In this document: positions 33,511-42,237 of the stretch, piece after piece | Layout of the letters: each line of letters starts with the position of its first letter | How positions within the stretch are numbered: position 1 is the first letter of the stretch | Origin: Burkholderia guangdongensis | GTDB taxonomy: Bacteria > Pseudomonadota > Gammaproteobacteria > Burkholderiales > Burkholderiaceae | DNA: 64,000 nucleotides | Direction: 5' to 3' | NCBI RefSeq assembly: GCF_013403875.1 | Contig: NZ_JACBNX010000028.1 | Location: 1-64,000, forward strand | The notes under the pieces: generated by a model | The model's database searches: none | Seen by the model: only the letters and a program-made list of their open reading frames with translations | Told to the model about the DNA's origin: nothing | Made by a program: the position numbers and the translations under genes

Positions 33511-34419
33511 ATGAACATTCTCGTCATCGGCGGCACCGGCCTGATCGGCGGCCACGCCGCGCTGCATCTGCGCGCGCAGGGCAACGCGGTCACGATCGCG
33601 GCGCGCAAGCCGCCCGCGCCCGGCAGCGCGCTCGCGCAGTTCGACGTGCTGCAGCGCGACTACGTCGCCGGCGATTTCACGCGCGACGATCTCGCGCGCT
33701 TCGACGCGGTCGTGTTCGCGGCCGGCAACGACATCCGCCATCTGCCGCCCGGCACCGACGAAGCCACGCACTGGGAGCGCGCGAACGTCGAGGCCGTGCC
33801 GCGCTTCTTCGCGCTCGCGCGCGACGCGGGCGTGAAGCGGGCCGTGCTCGTCGGCAGCTTCTATCCGCAGGTCGCGCCGCAACTCGTCGACACGATTCCG
33901 TACGTTCGCTCGCGCCATCTCGCGGACGAACGCGTGCGCGCGCTTGCGACGCCGTCGTTCTCCGTTTGCAGCGTGAATGCGCCGTTCGTCGTCGGTTCCG
34001 TGCCGGGGCTGAAGAACGAGATGTTCGCCGCGTATACCGGCTATGCGCAGGGCAAGCTCGGCGGCCTGCCGGTCTACGGGCCGGCGGGCGGCAGCAACTT
34101 CATCTCGACGCAATCGCTGTCGGAAGCGATCTGGGGCGCGCTGCAGCGCGGCGAGTCCGGCCGCGCGTATCTGGTCGGCGACGAGAATCTGAGCTTCGCC
34201 GACTATTTCGCGGCGTTCTTCCGCGCGGCCGGCAATCCGCAGCCGGTGCCCGCGCTCGACCAGGAACATCCGCTGCTGCCGGATATCGCGATCTATACGG
34301 GGCGCGGCAACGTCGTGTCGTACGAACCGGACCCGGCCGATCTCGCGCTGCTCCGCTATCGGCGCGGCGACGTGCAGCGCGCGGTCGATGAGGTCGTCGC
34401 GCATTGCGGCATGCAATGA
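33511..34419 (+). CDS. NAD-dependent epimerase/dehydratase-like protein
   Basis: A 302-residue extended SDR: 'MNILVIGGTGLIGGHAAL' is the N-terminal Rossmann motif (GGTGLIGG). 'LVGSFYPQ' lies where the Ser block is expected, but the Tyr-x3-Lys is replaced by 'YVRSRHLADE', so a normal dehydrogenase mechanism is doubtful. Members of this fold include 3beta-HSD/isomerases and NmrA-like redox sensors. It ends the operon that starts at 30457. Confidence 0.72.
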   Translation: MNILVIGGTGLIGGHAALHLRAQGNAVTIAARKPPAPGSALAQFDVLQRDYVAGDFTRDDLARFDAVVFAAGNDIRHLPPGTDEATHWERANVEAVPRFFALARDAGVKRAVLVGSFYPQVAPQLVDTIPYVRSRHLADERVRALATPSFSVCSVNAPFVVGSVPGLKNEMFAAYTGYAQGKLGGLPVYGPAGGSNFISTQSLSEAIWGALQRGESGRAYLVGDENLSFADYFAAFFRAAGNPQPVPALDQEHPLLPDIAIYTGRGNVVSYEPDPADLALLRYRRGDVQRAVDEVVAHCGMQ

Positions 34420-34471
34420 ATACGGGCATCCGTCTTTCGCGGTCGATATCAACGCGCGGAAGACGGATGCC

Positions 34472-34954
34472 CTATCGCTTCGCGCGGGCGTCGTACGTCC
34501 ATTTTCGGATCTTGGTCGCCTTGATTTTCGCGACATCCGGGTGCGCCGGATTGATGAGCACGTTCATTTCCTCTGGAACGACGACGGACGGCACGACCAG
34601 AAGCGCACTCGCCGCACCATTCGCCCAGTCCGTTCCGGCGTCGATGCTGGTCATGCCGGCCGGCTCCACATCCCAGCCGACGTTCTTCGGATCATCCGGA
34701 TCGAAGTGAATCGCTGCGCGCCAAACGTCATCCGGCACGTCGATACGAACGAGAATCCGGTTCAGCGGCAAGCCTCCGCCGACCACGTGAACCAACGTTT
34801 CCAGACAAGCGAGCGAGCGATTCTCCGACGTGTAGAGCACGGCGACGCCCTTGGCATTCCATCGCCCGCCCGTCGTCTTGGCTCCGCCACCAGACATGTC
34901 TTCGGCCCGGTAAGCCGGTGTCAGTGCGGCAATGCGCCACAGATGAACCGTCAT
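34472..34954 (-). CDS. RES-domain toxin
   Basis: A 160-residue RES-domain protein. The Arg of 'LWRIAAL' near the start, 'GGRWNAKGVAVLYTSENRSLACLETLVH' with Tyr and Glu, and the Ser of 'NGAASALLVVPS' correspond to the conserved R-Y-E-S residues. RES toxins degrade NAD+ in type II toxin-antitoxin pairs. Its start overlaps the antitoxin stop by four bases (ATGA), so expression is coupled. No other TA gene is near. Confidence 0.88.
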   Translation of the reverse strand: MTVHLWRIAALTPAYRAEDMSGGGAKTTGGRWNAKGVAVLYTSENRSLACLETLVHVVGGGLPLNRILVRIDVPDDVWRAAIHFDPDDPKNVGWDVEPAGMTSIDAGTDWANGAASALLVVPSVVVPEEMNVLINPAHPDVAKIKATKIRKWTYDARAKR

Positions 34955-35523
34955 GCATACGCCCCGCTCTGCATCTGCATGATCAGCGCGCGCAGAATCT
35001 CCTGCCCCTCATGTGTGTCGAGGTACGTGGACGGCAGCATGCCGCCGAGCGCCGGATTCGGTTGCGAGAGCCATTCCTCGAGCCATACCGCCGCGTCGAA
35101 GCCCTTCGCCGCATCGGGATCGCCCGACTCGTCGACGATGGTCTGCACCAGGCCGATCAGCTTCGACAAGCCGAGCACGCGCTCGCTTTGATCCGTGGTC
35201 AGCGTATCGTCCGCTTGCGCCTTCCGGCTGACGGTAGACGACGACAATCCGAGACGCTTGATCATCACGTCCTGGCTGATCTTCAGCACGCTCGCAAGCG
35301 CATACACCTTTTTTGCCAAAACCCCGGCCTTGATGACCTGGATACGATCGGCGCTCGACGAGTGGTAGGCCTTGCGAAAGTCCAGCACGTCGAAAGGCGC
35401 TTTCTGCATCTTCGGCTTCTTCCGCCCCGATACCGGCTCGGCGCCGATGGCTCGCTTCGCCGTCACCGCGCGACCGGCTTTCGTATGACTGGTCGATGCC
35501 TCCGTGATTTCCCGGCGTGCCAT
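34951..35523 (-). CDS. Xre/DUF2384 antitoxin
   Basis: A 190-residue antitoxin of the Xre/MbcA/ParS (DUF2384) type. The N-terminal third is basic and probably flexible, the helix-turn-helix is in 'SQDVMIKRLGLSSSTVSRKA', and the C-terminal toxin-binding part has 'GFDAAVWLEEWLSQPNPALGG', a DUF2384 hallmark. It precedes and overlaps the RES toxin gene. GGGAGAGG lies before the ATG at 35523, and a palindrome upstream probably serves as its own operator. Confidence 0.88.
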   Translation of the reverse strand: MARREITEASTSHTKAGRAVTAKRAIGAEPVSGRKKPKMQKAPFDVLDFRKAYHSSSADRIQVIKAGVLAKKVYALASVLKISQDVMIKRLGLSSSTVSRKAQADDTLTTDQSERVLGLSKLIGLVQTIVDESGDPDAAKGFDAAVWLEEWLSQPNPALGGMLPSTYLDTHEGQEILRALIMQMQSGAYA

Positions 35524-35537
35524 GATCCTCTCCCACT

Positions 35538-35567
35538 CCATTTGAGACGATATATTACCCCAAATGG
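35538..35567. promoter_or_regulatory. Autoregulatory palindrome of the toxin-antitoxin operon
   Basis: CCATTTG (35538-35544) and CAAATGG (35561-35567) are a perfect inverted repeat around an AT-rich core with TATATTA, which looks like a -10 box. It lies 14 bp upstream of the antitoxin start, as expected for self-repression. Confidence 0.65.
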
Positions 35568-35590
35568 AAGAAGCGGCGCGCACTGGGCTG

Positions 35591-36514
35591 TCAGCGCCGC
35601 CGCTCCATACGATAGCGCCCCGGGCTGACGCCCGTCGCGCGCTTGAATGCGATGCTGAACGCCGTGTCCGACAAGTATCCGATGCGTTCGGCAATCGATA
35701 TCAGCGGCTCGTCGGACTCCTTGAGCGCCGTCGTCGCAATCGTCATGCGCCATTGATACAGGTATTCGAGCGGCGCGCTGCCCACCATTCTGCGAAACCG
35801 CGACGCAAACGCCGTACGTGACATCCCCACGCTCGACGCCAGCGATTCAATCGTCCAGCGCTGTTCGGGTGCGCCATGCATCATCGACAGCGCCGCCCCT
35901 ATCCTGACATCCGATAACGCGCTCAGCCAGCCATCGACGAGCTCGCCGCCGGCAATATACGCGCGCAGCGCTTGCACAAGGACCAGCGTCGCGAGGCTCG
36001 TCTTCACCACGTCCGAGCCCGGCGCCGGATCCCCCGCCTCGAGCTTCAGCAACGCGAGCACATGAGAAAGCGCATGCGCGGCAACGTCGGCGGCACGCAG
36101 ATGAATCAGCGCAGGCAGATGCCTGAGCAGCGTGCTCGTCGCGTCGCCTTCGAAGATGAAGCGTCCGCTCGCGAGGCTGACGGGCGCGACCTCGCCGGGC
36201 CCGCGAAATCTCACGACCCCGTCCGCGCCGCGAATCGACCGGTAGGTCGCCGGACCGTCGAGCGGCTCGCACCCGGGCACGCTTGCCGAACAGAACGGCC
36301 GCCCGTTCGTCAGCAGATAGACATCCCCTTCCTCGATCACGCGGAGCTCCGCATCGTCCGCCATCCGCAGATAAAGCCGCCCCCGAAGCACGGTGCCGAA
36401 CTTCATGTGCTGATACGCGGGAAACCGGAACGCCCACGCGCCCTCGCCCTCGAATCGGGACGACAGTCCGCTGCGCACCTTCAGCAACGACAAGACATCG
36501 GATAACGCGTCCAT
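35591..36514 (-). CDS. AraC-family regulator with cupin-type sensor
   Basis: A 307-residue AraC regulator. The N-terminal AraC_binding_6-like cupin starts near 'RFEGEGAWAFRFPAYQHMKFG', and the C-terminal double helix-turn-helix has 'ESLASSVGMSRTAFASRFRR' and 'ISIAERIGYLSDTAFSIAFKRATGVSPGRYR' (in outline). It is divergent from two medium-chain reductase genes, 124 bp away, and probably controls them. It lies on the toxin-antitoxin side of an insert that breaks the steroid-type locus. Confidence 0.88.
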   Translation of the reverse strand: MDALSDVLSLLKVRSGLSSRFEGEGAWAFRFPAYQHMKFGTVLRGRLYLRMADDAELRVIEEGDVYLLTNGRPFCSASVPGCEPLDGPATYRSIRGADGVVRFRGPGEVAPVSLASGRFIFEGDATSTLLRHLPALIHLRAADVAAHALSHVLALLKLEAGDPAPGSDVVKTSLATLVLVQALRAYIAGGELVDGWLSALSDVRIGAALSMMHGAPEQRWTIESLASSVGMSRTAFASRFRRMVGSAPLEYLYQWRMTIATTALKESDEPLISIAERIGYLSDTAFSIAFKRATGVSPGRYRMERRR

Positions 36515-36638
36515 TCTCGTACGATCGATAAGAATTTATGGCTGATTGATTATAGAAAGTTCCAGCGCCGTGCGGGAAGATCCTGTCGACGCCGCCGCAT
36601 CCACGCACGCGGCCGATTTTCTCCAACGGAAGTCAGTC

Positions 36639-37790
36639 ATGCCCATGCCGACAGAAATCGCAAGCGAGCACCCGGCACTACCCGAGCACTTTCGCCAATG
36701 GGTCGTCAAAGGCGGTCTTGCCCAGCACGAATTGCGCGAGCAGCACTTCGAGCAGCGCATCGTGTCGATGCCGCAGCCGCAGGACGGCGAAGCGCTCGTG
36801 CGCATCAAGCTCATCAACGTTCACGCCGCGACGCGCATGCGTATCGCGCGCGGCCTCATTCCGGAAGGCGCCACCGACCCGAACAATTACGCTTGCGCGG
36901 AAGTCGTCCGCTCGCGAGATCCGGCATTCGCGGTCGGCGACGTGATCGCGTGTCAGGCGGGCTGGCAGGAATACCAGATCGTACGGAGCAGCGATCTGCC
37001 GGTCGGATTCGGCGAGCCGGACGAACTGGTGAAGGCATTGAACCGCACGCGATCCCCGTGGACCTATGTTTTTCGTCCGGCGCTCGTGCGGATGTGGTCG
37101 CCGGAAGTGCTGATGGAGATCTTCGGCACGTCCGGCATGACCGCATGGTTCGGCATGCGGGAGCAGGGGCCGTTGATGCCGCGCGATTCGGTGGCGGTGG
37201 CCGCTTCGACGGGCTCAGTCGGTTCGATCGTCGCGCAGATCGCGAAGGCGGCCGGATCCCGCGTGGTGGGCTTCGCGGGCGGCCCGGACCGGTGCCGATG
37301 GGTGCGGGAACATCTGGGCATCGATGCGTGCGTCGACTACACCGCGGATGACTTCGACGACGCGTTGCGCGCGGCCTTCCCCGAAGGCATCGATGTGTTC
37401 TCCGACGGTGTCGGCGGCGCGTTGACCGAGCGCGTGGTGCCGCACATGAACCGCCACGCCCGGCTCTTTTCATACGGTTCCGCCGCCGCGTCGTATGCGG
37501 CGGACATCGGTGACGCGCCGTCGCGCAAGCCAACGATCCGCGAAATCTTCGGCATCAACGCAACCGTCGAGCGCGTGCTGCGCGAGCGCCACATCAAGAG
37601 CGGCGCCTGGACGGTCGACAGTTTCTATCACGAACGGCTACGTGCTGAAGACGAACTGTCGCGGTTGCTGCGTATGGGGCTGATTCGATCGCACTGCCGC
37701 ACGGTTCGAGGATTCGAGCGGCTGCCCGACGCGATCGCCGGCCAGTATCGCGATCGCGGAATCGGAAAACTGCAGATTTCCTTCGAATGA
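36639..37790 (+). CDS. Zinc-independent medium-chain reductase (CurA/LTB4DH-like)
   Basis: A 383-residue MDR-family oxidoreductase. 'PQDGEALVRIKLINVHAATRMRI' marks the GroES-like part and 'VAVAASTGSVGSIVAQIAKAAGSRVVGFAGG' the NADPH-binding loop. No zinc-binding cysteines are seen. Such enzymes reduce activated double bonds or quinones. The ATG at 36639 follows AACGGAAG. It is the first gene after the divergent AraC regulator and is followed 10 bp later by a second MDR. Confidence 0.75.
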   Translation: MPMPTEIASEHPALPEHFRQWVVKGGLAQHELREQHFEQRIVSMPQPQDGEALVRIKLINVHAATRMRIARGLIPEGATDPNNYACAEVVRSRDPAFAVGDVIACQAGWQEYQIVRSSDLPVGFGEPDELVKALNRTRSPWTYVFRPALVRMWSPEVLMEIFGTSGMTAWFGMREQGPLMPRDSVAVAASTGSVGSIVAQIAKAAGSRVVGFAGGPDRCRWVREHLGIDACVDYTADDFDDALRAAFPEGIDVFSDGVGGALTERVVPHMNRHARLFSYGSAAASYAADIGDAPSRKPTIREIFGINATVERVLRERHIKSGAWTVDSFYHERLRAEDELSRLLRMGLIRSHCRTVRGFERLPDAIAGQYRDRGIGKLQISFE

Positions 37791-37800
37791 GGTACCGACC

Positions 37801-38877
37801 ATGAAAGCCTGGAAACTCACTCGCCTCGGCGGCGAGCTCAAACTCGTGGACGTACCGACGCCCGAGCCGCGGCCCGGCAGCGTCGTCGTCAGGATGCAGA
37901 CGTCGGCCGTCATGTCGTATATGCGCCAGTACGTCGCCGGCGAGTTGCCGGTCTACCATGCGCCCGATCGGCCATTCATTCCGGGCGGCAACGGTGTCGG
38001 CATCGTGCATGCGATCGGGAAAGACGTGTGGCACCTGCAGCCGGGGCAACGCGTCGTGATTTCGTCGCACTTCGTCGCAGGCGAGAACGTCAGGGATCCC
38101 GCGCAGATGCTGATCGGCATCACAGCGGCTGGCGCCGCGGATCATGCGATGCAATCCGACTGGCCGGACGGCACACTGGCCGAATACGCATTGCTGCCTG
38201 CGTCGACACTGACGCCGGCCGATGCCGCCGCCGGGCTCGACGCCGCTCAACTCGCCCTGCTGGCGCGATTCGTCGTGCCTTTCGGCGGACTGTTGCGTGG
38301 CCGGCTTGCCGTCGGTGAAACGGTCGCCGTGTCCGGCGCAACGGGCGCATACGGCAGCGCGGCCGCACTGCTGGCACTGGCGCTGGGCGCGAGCCGGGTC
38401 GTCGCGATCGGCCGAAACGTGCAGGCCCTGCAAGTGCTTGCGGAATACGGCGGCGGCCGGATCGTCCCGGCCGTCGTCACCGGCGAAATCGTGGCGGACG
38501 TGCAAACCATTCGCGACGCTGCACGTAGTCCTATCGATCTCGCATTCGACATGGTCGGCAACGCACACGATCCGAACATGACGCTCGCGGCACTGCGCAG
38601 CCTCGCGCGCGGGGGGCGGCTCGTCCTCATGGGCAGCATGGCCGTCGATCTCCCCGTTCCGTACACCGAACTCATGCTGAACGGCTGGGAAATCCTCGGC
38701 CAATTCATGTATCCGCGCGATGCGTACAGGCGATTGCTTGCGCTGGCCGGCGCGGGCGCGCTGGATGTCGGCGCGCTGCGGCCGGTCATCTTCGGCCTCA
38801 CGCAACTCGAAGCCGCGATCGAGCGGGCCGCCGATGCACCGGGGATCGAGTGCGTTCTGATCAACCACGAGACGTGA
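37801..38877 (+). CDS. Medium-chain alcohol dehydrogenase-like protein
   Basis: A 358-residue MDR protein with GroES-like N-terminus ('GGNGVGIVHAIGKDVWHLQPGQRV') and nucleotide loop 'VSGATGAYGSAAALLALALGASRVVAIG'. The usual catalytic and structural zinc cysteines are missing, so a zinc-free reductase is likely. It is co-transcribed with the preceding MDR (10-bp gap) under the AraC regulator. The substrate is unknown. Confidence 0.75.
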   Translation: MKAWKLTRLGGELKLVDVPTPEPRPGSVVVRMQTSAVMSYMRQYVAGELPVYHAPDRPFIPGGNGVGIVHAIGKDVWHLQPGQRVVISSHFVAGENVRDPAQMLIGITAAGAADHAMQSDWPDGTLAEYALLPASTLTPADAAAGLDAAQLALLARFVVPFGGLLRGRLAVGETVAVSGATGAYGSAAALLALALGASRVVAIGRNVQALQVLAEYGGGRIVPAVVTGEIVADVQTIRDAARSPIDLAFDMVGNAHDPNMTLAALRSLARGGRLVLMGSMAVDLPVPYTELMLNGWEILGQFMYPRDAYRRLLALAGAGALDVGALRPVIFGLTQLEAAIERAADAPGIECVLINHET

Positions 38878-38969
38878 GCCCCGTGCAACGCGTCAAACAG
38901 GATCGCGCGCCAGCCGGACGGTTTCGTTGCCGAACACGTCGAGCCGGCGCATGACGTACGCTCGATCGC

Positions 38970-39746
38970 TCAGAACGGCGCCCCCGGCAACCCCGGATAG
39001 TACGACCCCGCCGCCATACCGCCATCGACCGACAGCTCCGCGCCATTGCAGTACGACGCGTCGTCGCTCGCGAGGAACAGCGTCGCGCGCGCGATTTCGT
39101 CGGGCAGGCCGACGCGCTGTAGCGGCACGTTCGTGTAATGCTTGTTGACTTCGTCGAGCGGCGCGCCGGTCGGGTTCGACATCACCGTGTTCACGCCGCC
39201 CGGATGAACCGAATTGACGCGCACGCCCTGATGCCCGAGCTCGAGCGCCGCGACCTTCGTGAGCCCGCGCACGCCCCATTTGCTCGATACGTACGCGGCG
39301 AGCGCGTTGACGCCGCGCAGCCCGTCCACCGACGAGATGTTGACGATCGACCCGCTCTTTTGCGCGACCATCAGCGGCGCGATCGTGCGGATGCCGACGA
39401 ACGTGCCGACCAGGTTGATCGACACCGCGCGCTCGAAGTCGCGCTTCGACACCTCGGTGATCCCGCCGAACACGAGCACCGCCGCGTTGTTCACGAGCAC
39501 GTCGACGCGGCCGAACTGTTCGGTCGTCGCCGCGGCGACGCGCGCCCAGTTCTCTTCGTCGGCCACGTCGAGGTGCATGAAGCGCGCGGCGTCGCCGAGC
39601 TCGCGCGCGAGCGCCTCGCCTTCCGCGTCGAGCACGTCGGCGATCACGACGCGCGCACCTTCTTCGACGAACAGCCGGCACGTCGCTTCACCCATTCCAC
39701 GCGCGCCGCCGGTGACGATCGCTACCTTTCCTTCCAGTCGAGCCAT
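38970..39746 (-). CDS. 3alpha/20beta-HSD-like SDR
   Basis: A 258-residue SDR: TGGARGMG loop, 'VNISSVDGLRGVNALAAYVSSKWGVRGL' with Ser, Tyr and Lys, and Asp37 ('IADVLD') for NAD. The C-terminal 'SYCNGAELSVDGGMAAG' is like the end of the Streptomyces 3alpha,20beta-HSD. It is the last gene of a minus-strand operon with two further SDRs and a SnoaL gene starting at 42054. A 100-bp gap with nothing recognisable separates it from the next SDR. Confidence 0.82.
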   Translation of the reverse strand: MARLEGKVAIVTGGARGMGEATCRLFVEEGARVVIADVLDAEGEALARELGDAARFMHLDVADEENWARVAAATTEQFGRVDVLVNNAAVLVFGGITEVSKRDFERAVSINLVGTFVGIRTIAPLMVAQKSGSIVNISSVDGLRGVNALAAYVSSKWGVRGLTKVAALELGHQGVRVNSVHPGGVNTVMSNPTGAPLDEVNKHYTNVPLQRVGLPDEIARATLFLASDDASYCNGAELSVDGGMAAGSYYPGLPGAPF

Positions 39747-39846
39747 GTCCTTCCCCTTTCCTTACCTTTCGATTGGCCGGCGCGCAGCGCGCGTTTCGCG
39801 CGCGCCGCCGGACGCGTTGATCGCCGCGCGGCCTGCGCCGCCGGCC

Positions 39847-40602
39847 TCATCCCCAATAAGCCTGTCCACCGTCGAGCGGCAGCGTCGCACCGGTCAGGTA
39901 CGCGGCGTCCCGGCTCGCGAGAAACACGATCGCGCGGCCGATGTCGTGCTCGCAATCGCCGACGCGTCCGAGCGGAATCGTCCGGAAAAACGCGGCCGCT
40001 TCGTCCGGATTCGCGTCGACCCAGCCTTTCAGGCCCGGCGACAGCGCATGCGGCGCGACCGCGTTCACGCGGATGCCGTCCACGCCCCATTCGCACGCGG
40101 CCGCGCGCGTCAGCGCGCGAATCGCCTCCTTCGTCGCCGCGTACGCGCCGTAGCCGGACGCATCCCAGCGCACCGCGGCCGACGACGCGAAATTCACGAT
40201 CGTGCCGTCGCCTTTCAGATGCGGATGGCACGCGCGCATCATCCGCAGCGTCGCGATCGGGCCGGATTCGAGCCCCGCGAGAAAATCGTCGTCCGTCACG
40301 TCGAGCAGGCGGCCGAGTGGCACGACCTGCGCGTTGTTGATCAGGATCTGCACGCCGCCGAAGCGCGCGACGACTTCGTCGACGCAGCGCACGATCTGCG
40401 TGGCATCCATCACGTCGCAGACGAACGGCTCGGCGACGCCGCCGCGCCGGCGAATCTCGTCGCAGGTCGCGAGCAGCTTGTCGCGCGTGCGGCCGACGAC
40501 CGCGACCGACGCGCCTTCGCCCGCGAGCGCGTACGCGACGCCCTGGCCGACGCCCTGCCCCGCGCCGGTGACGAGCGCGACCTTGCTGTCCAGCGCCCCC
40601 AT
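39847..40602 (-). CDS. Short-chain dehydrogenase/reductase
   Basis: A 251-residue SDR: TGAGQGVG loop, Arg-rich 'VVGRTRDKL' after the second strand (NADP preference), and 'NFASSAAVRWDASGYGAYAATKEA' with Ser, Tyr and Lys. 'YLTGATLPLDGGQAYWG' ends the protein. It follows the DHRS1-like gene by 10 bp in the 42054-38970 operon. It is one of about a dozen SDRs of the locus, and its substrate cannot be read from sequence. Confidence 0.8.
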   Translation of the reverse strand: MGALDSKVALVTGAGQGVGQGVAYALAGEGASVAVVGRTRDKLLATCDEIRRRGGVAEPFVCDVMDATQIVRCVDEVVARFGGVQILINNAQVVPLGRLLDVTDDDFLAGLESGPIATLRMMRACHPHLKGDGTIVNFASSAAVRWDASGYGAYAATKEAIRALTRAAACEWGVDGIRVNAVAPHALSPGLKGWVDANPDEAAAFFRTIPLGRVGDCEHDIGRAIVFLASRDAAYLTGATLPLDGGQAYWG

Positions 40603-40612
40603 GCGCGCCCCC

Positions 40613-41479
40613 TTATGCGACGATCGCCGGATGCGCCTGCACGGGCCCGCCGAGCAGCTCGCGATACGACGGCGGCTGCTTGCCGTCGAGATCGGCGAGC
40701 CCGTACTTCAGCGCCGCCTCCGCGCCGACGAGCACCTGCCCGGACAGCGCCATCCGCTCCGGATCGCGGTAGATCGCATCGATCACGCGGCCCGTGAATT
40801 CGGGGGTTTCGGCGACGAGCGCGAACTCCTTGTACAGATCCGGGTGCTCCTCCCACACGCGCGTCGTGCGCTCGGTGCGCAGCGGCCCCATCCAGATCGA
40901 CACGGCCGCGACGTCGAACGGCTTCAGGTCGACGGCCATGTCCTTCGCGAACTTGTCGACGCCGGCCTTCTGCGCGCCGTACGCGGCGCCGTGCATGTAG
41001 CAGCTCGCGCCGAACGACGACGTGAACGCGATCAGCCCGCCGCCGCGCTTCGTCATCAGCGGTGCCGCATGCCAGCTCGCGACGTACGCGGAACGCAGGC
41101 CGACATCGAGGATGTTCACGAGATCGAGCGACTTCTCCCAGAACGGGCCGGGCAGAACGAGCTGATCGTGCAGAAACGTCGCGTTGTTCACGAGGATGTC
41201 GAGCCGGCCGCTTTCCCGCTCGACGCGCTCGAACAGCGCCTTCACCTGCGCGTCGTCCGCGTGGTCGCACGGCACCGCGATGCCGCGGCCGCCGAGCGCG
41301 TCGATCTCGCGCGCGGTCTCGTGGATCGTGCCGGGCAGCGGCGCGTCGCCTTCATGCTGCGAGCGCCCGGTCACGTAGACGGTCGCGCCGGCCATCCCGA
41401 GCGCGCGCGCGATGCCTTTGCCCGCGCCGCGCGACGCGCCCGTCACGACCGCGACGACGCGGTCGGTTTGCTGAGTCAT
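40613..41479 (-). CDS. DHRS1-like short-chain dehydrogenase
   Basis: A 288-residue SDR with the features of the DHRS1 group: 'TGASRGAGKGIARALGMAGATVYVTGR', a long insertion 'HEGDAPLPGTIHETAREIDALGG', 'NNVGLR'-like 'ILDVGLRSAYVASWHAAPLM', and 'YGAQKAGVDKFAKDMA' with Tyr and Lys. Human DHRS1 reduces steroids and prostanoids, a hint only. It is in the operon headed by the SnoaL gene at 42054. Confidence 0.8.
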   Translation of the reverse strand: MTQQTDRVVAVVTGASRGAGKGIARALGMAGATVYVTGRSQHEGDAPLPGTIHETAREIDALGGRGIAVPCDHADDAQVKALFERVERESGRLDILVNNATFLHDQLVLPGPFWEKSLDLVNILDVGLRSAYVASWHAAPLMTKRGGGLIAFTSSFGASCYMHGAAYGAQKAGVDKFAKDMAVDLKPFDVAAVSIWMGPLRTERTTRVWEEHPDLYKEFALVAETPEFTGRVIDAIYRDPERMALSGQVLVGAEAALKYGLADLDGKQPPSYRELLGGPVQAHPAIVA

Positions 41480-41547
41480 GTTCGATGTCTCCTGTTCGAT
41501 GCAGCGTGAAAGCGTGAGCGTGCGTCAGGACACGAGCGCGCGGCCCG

Positions 41548-42054
41548 TCAGGCCGGCACGGCCGGCGGCTGCGCACCCGCGAACAGCACGGCCGGCGTTT
41601 CGCCCGTATAGCGCACGGACAGCGTCGACGTGACGACGCAGCGCGTTGCCGCGATCTTCCACGCGCCGTCGAGCTTCACGTATTCGTCGTCGTAGTACGC
41701 GCCGAGCTGCGTGATCGTGTGCGCGTTCGTGTCGATCATCTGGTAGTGCAGGCCCCACGTGCCGCGCGCGTGGGTGTCGTCGAGCACGACGATGTCCGGG
41801 TTCACGCCGTGATGCATCTCGACGACGTGCGGATGGCAGCCGAGCCGCTCGAACACGTCGACGAGCTGATCGCGATGCTCGAACACGCCGATCCGGCCGT
41901 AGTCGATTCGCACCGCGCCGGGCGCGAAGCAGTCGCGCATGCCCTGCGGATCCTTGCGATCGCAGCTCGTGAAATAGCGCGCCTTCAGGCTGCGGATCGC
42001 GTCGGCGTCCTCGAGCCTGCGCAGCCGCGTTTCCAGTCGTTCGACGGACGTCAT
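41548..42054 (-). CDS. SnoaL/NTF2-like protein
   Basis: A 168-residue NTF2-like protein: 'LRRLEDADAIRSLKARYFTSCDRKDPQGMRDCFAPGAV' opens the fold (in outline D-A-I-x-S-L-K-A-R-Y-F) and 'YYDDEYVKLDGAWKIAATRC' closes it. This subgroup includes Hsh2-like steroid dehydratases. AAGGAGA sits before the ATG at 42054. It heads the minus-strand SnoaL-SDR-SDR-SDR operon and is divergent from a related SnoaL gene across a promoter with two operator-like sites. Confidence 0.82.
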   Translation of the reverse strand: MTSVERLETRLRRLEDADAIRSLKARYFTSCDRKDPQGMRDCFAPGAVRIDYGRIGVFEHRDQLVDVFERLGCHPHVVEMHHGVNPDIVVLDDTHARGTWGLHYQMIDTNAHTITQLGAYYDDEYVKLDGAWKIAATRCVVTSTLSVRYTGETPAVLFAGAQPPAVPA

Positions 42055-42128
42055 GCGGTCTCCTTGATCGGGACGCACGCGAAGTGCGATGCGTCGACAT
42101 CAAGGTACCCGCGCGCCGGCGGGCGGCC

Positions 42129-42146
42129 ATCACCCGTTCGGACGAA
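42129..42146. promoter_or_regulatory. Operator-like site 1 of the divergent SnoaL promoter
   Basis: ATCACCC-GTTC-GGACGAA: right arm and spacer match the locus motif perfectly, the left arm partly. It lies 75 bp from the minus-strand SnoaL start. Confidence 0.55.
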
Positions 42147-42164
42147 GCCCGCGCGCCGGCCGCG

Positions 42165-42182
42165 TTCGTCCGAACGGACGAT
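42165..42182. promoter_or_regulatory. Operator-like site 2 of the divergent SnoaL promoter
   Basis: TTCGTCC-GAAC-GGACGAT, a nearly perfect copy of the palindrome in the opposite orientation to site 1 and 36 bp from it. It lies 56 bp before the plus-strand SnoaL start. Confidence 0.65.
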
Positions 42183-42237
42183 GTGACGCGGCCGCGTTCG
42201 TTCCTACCATCGGTCGACACCACCACGACGCGCACCG

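Noticed and set aside
36639..38877. The two MDR genes as members of the steroid-type regulon
   Set aside because: They face a dedicated AraC regulator and lack the locus operator; they look like a separate inserted unit.
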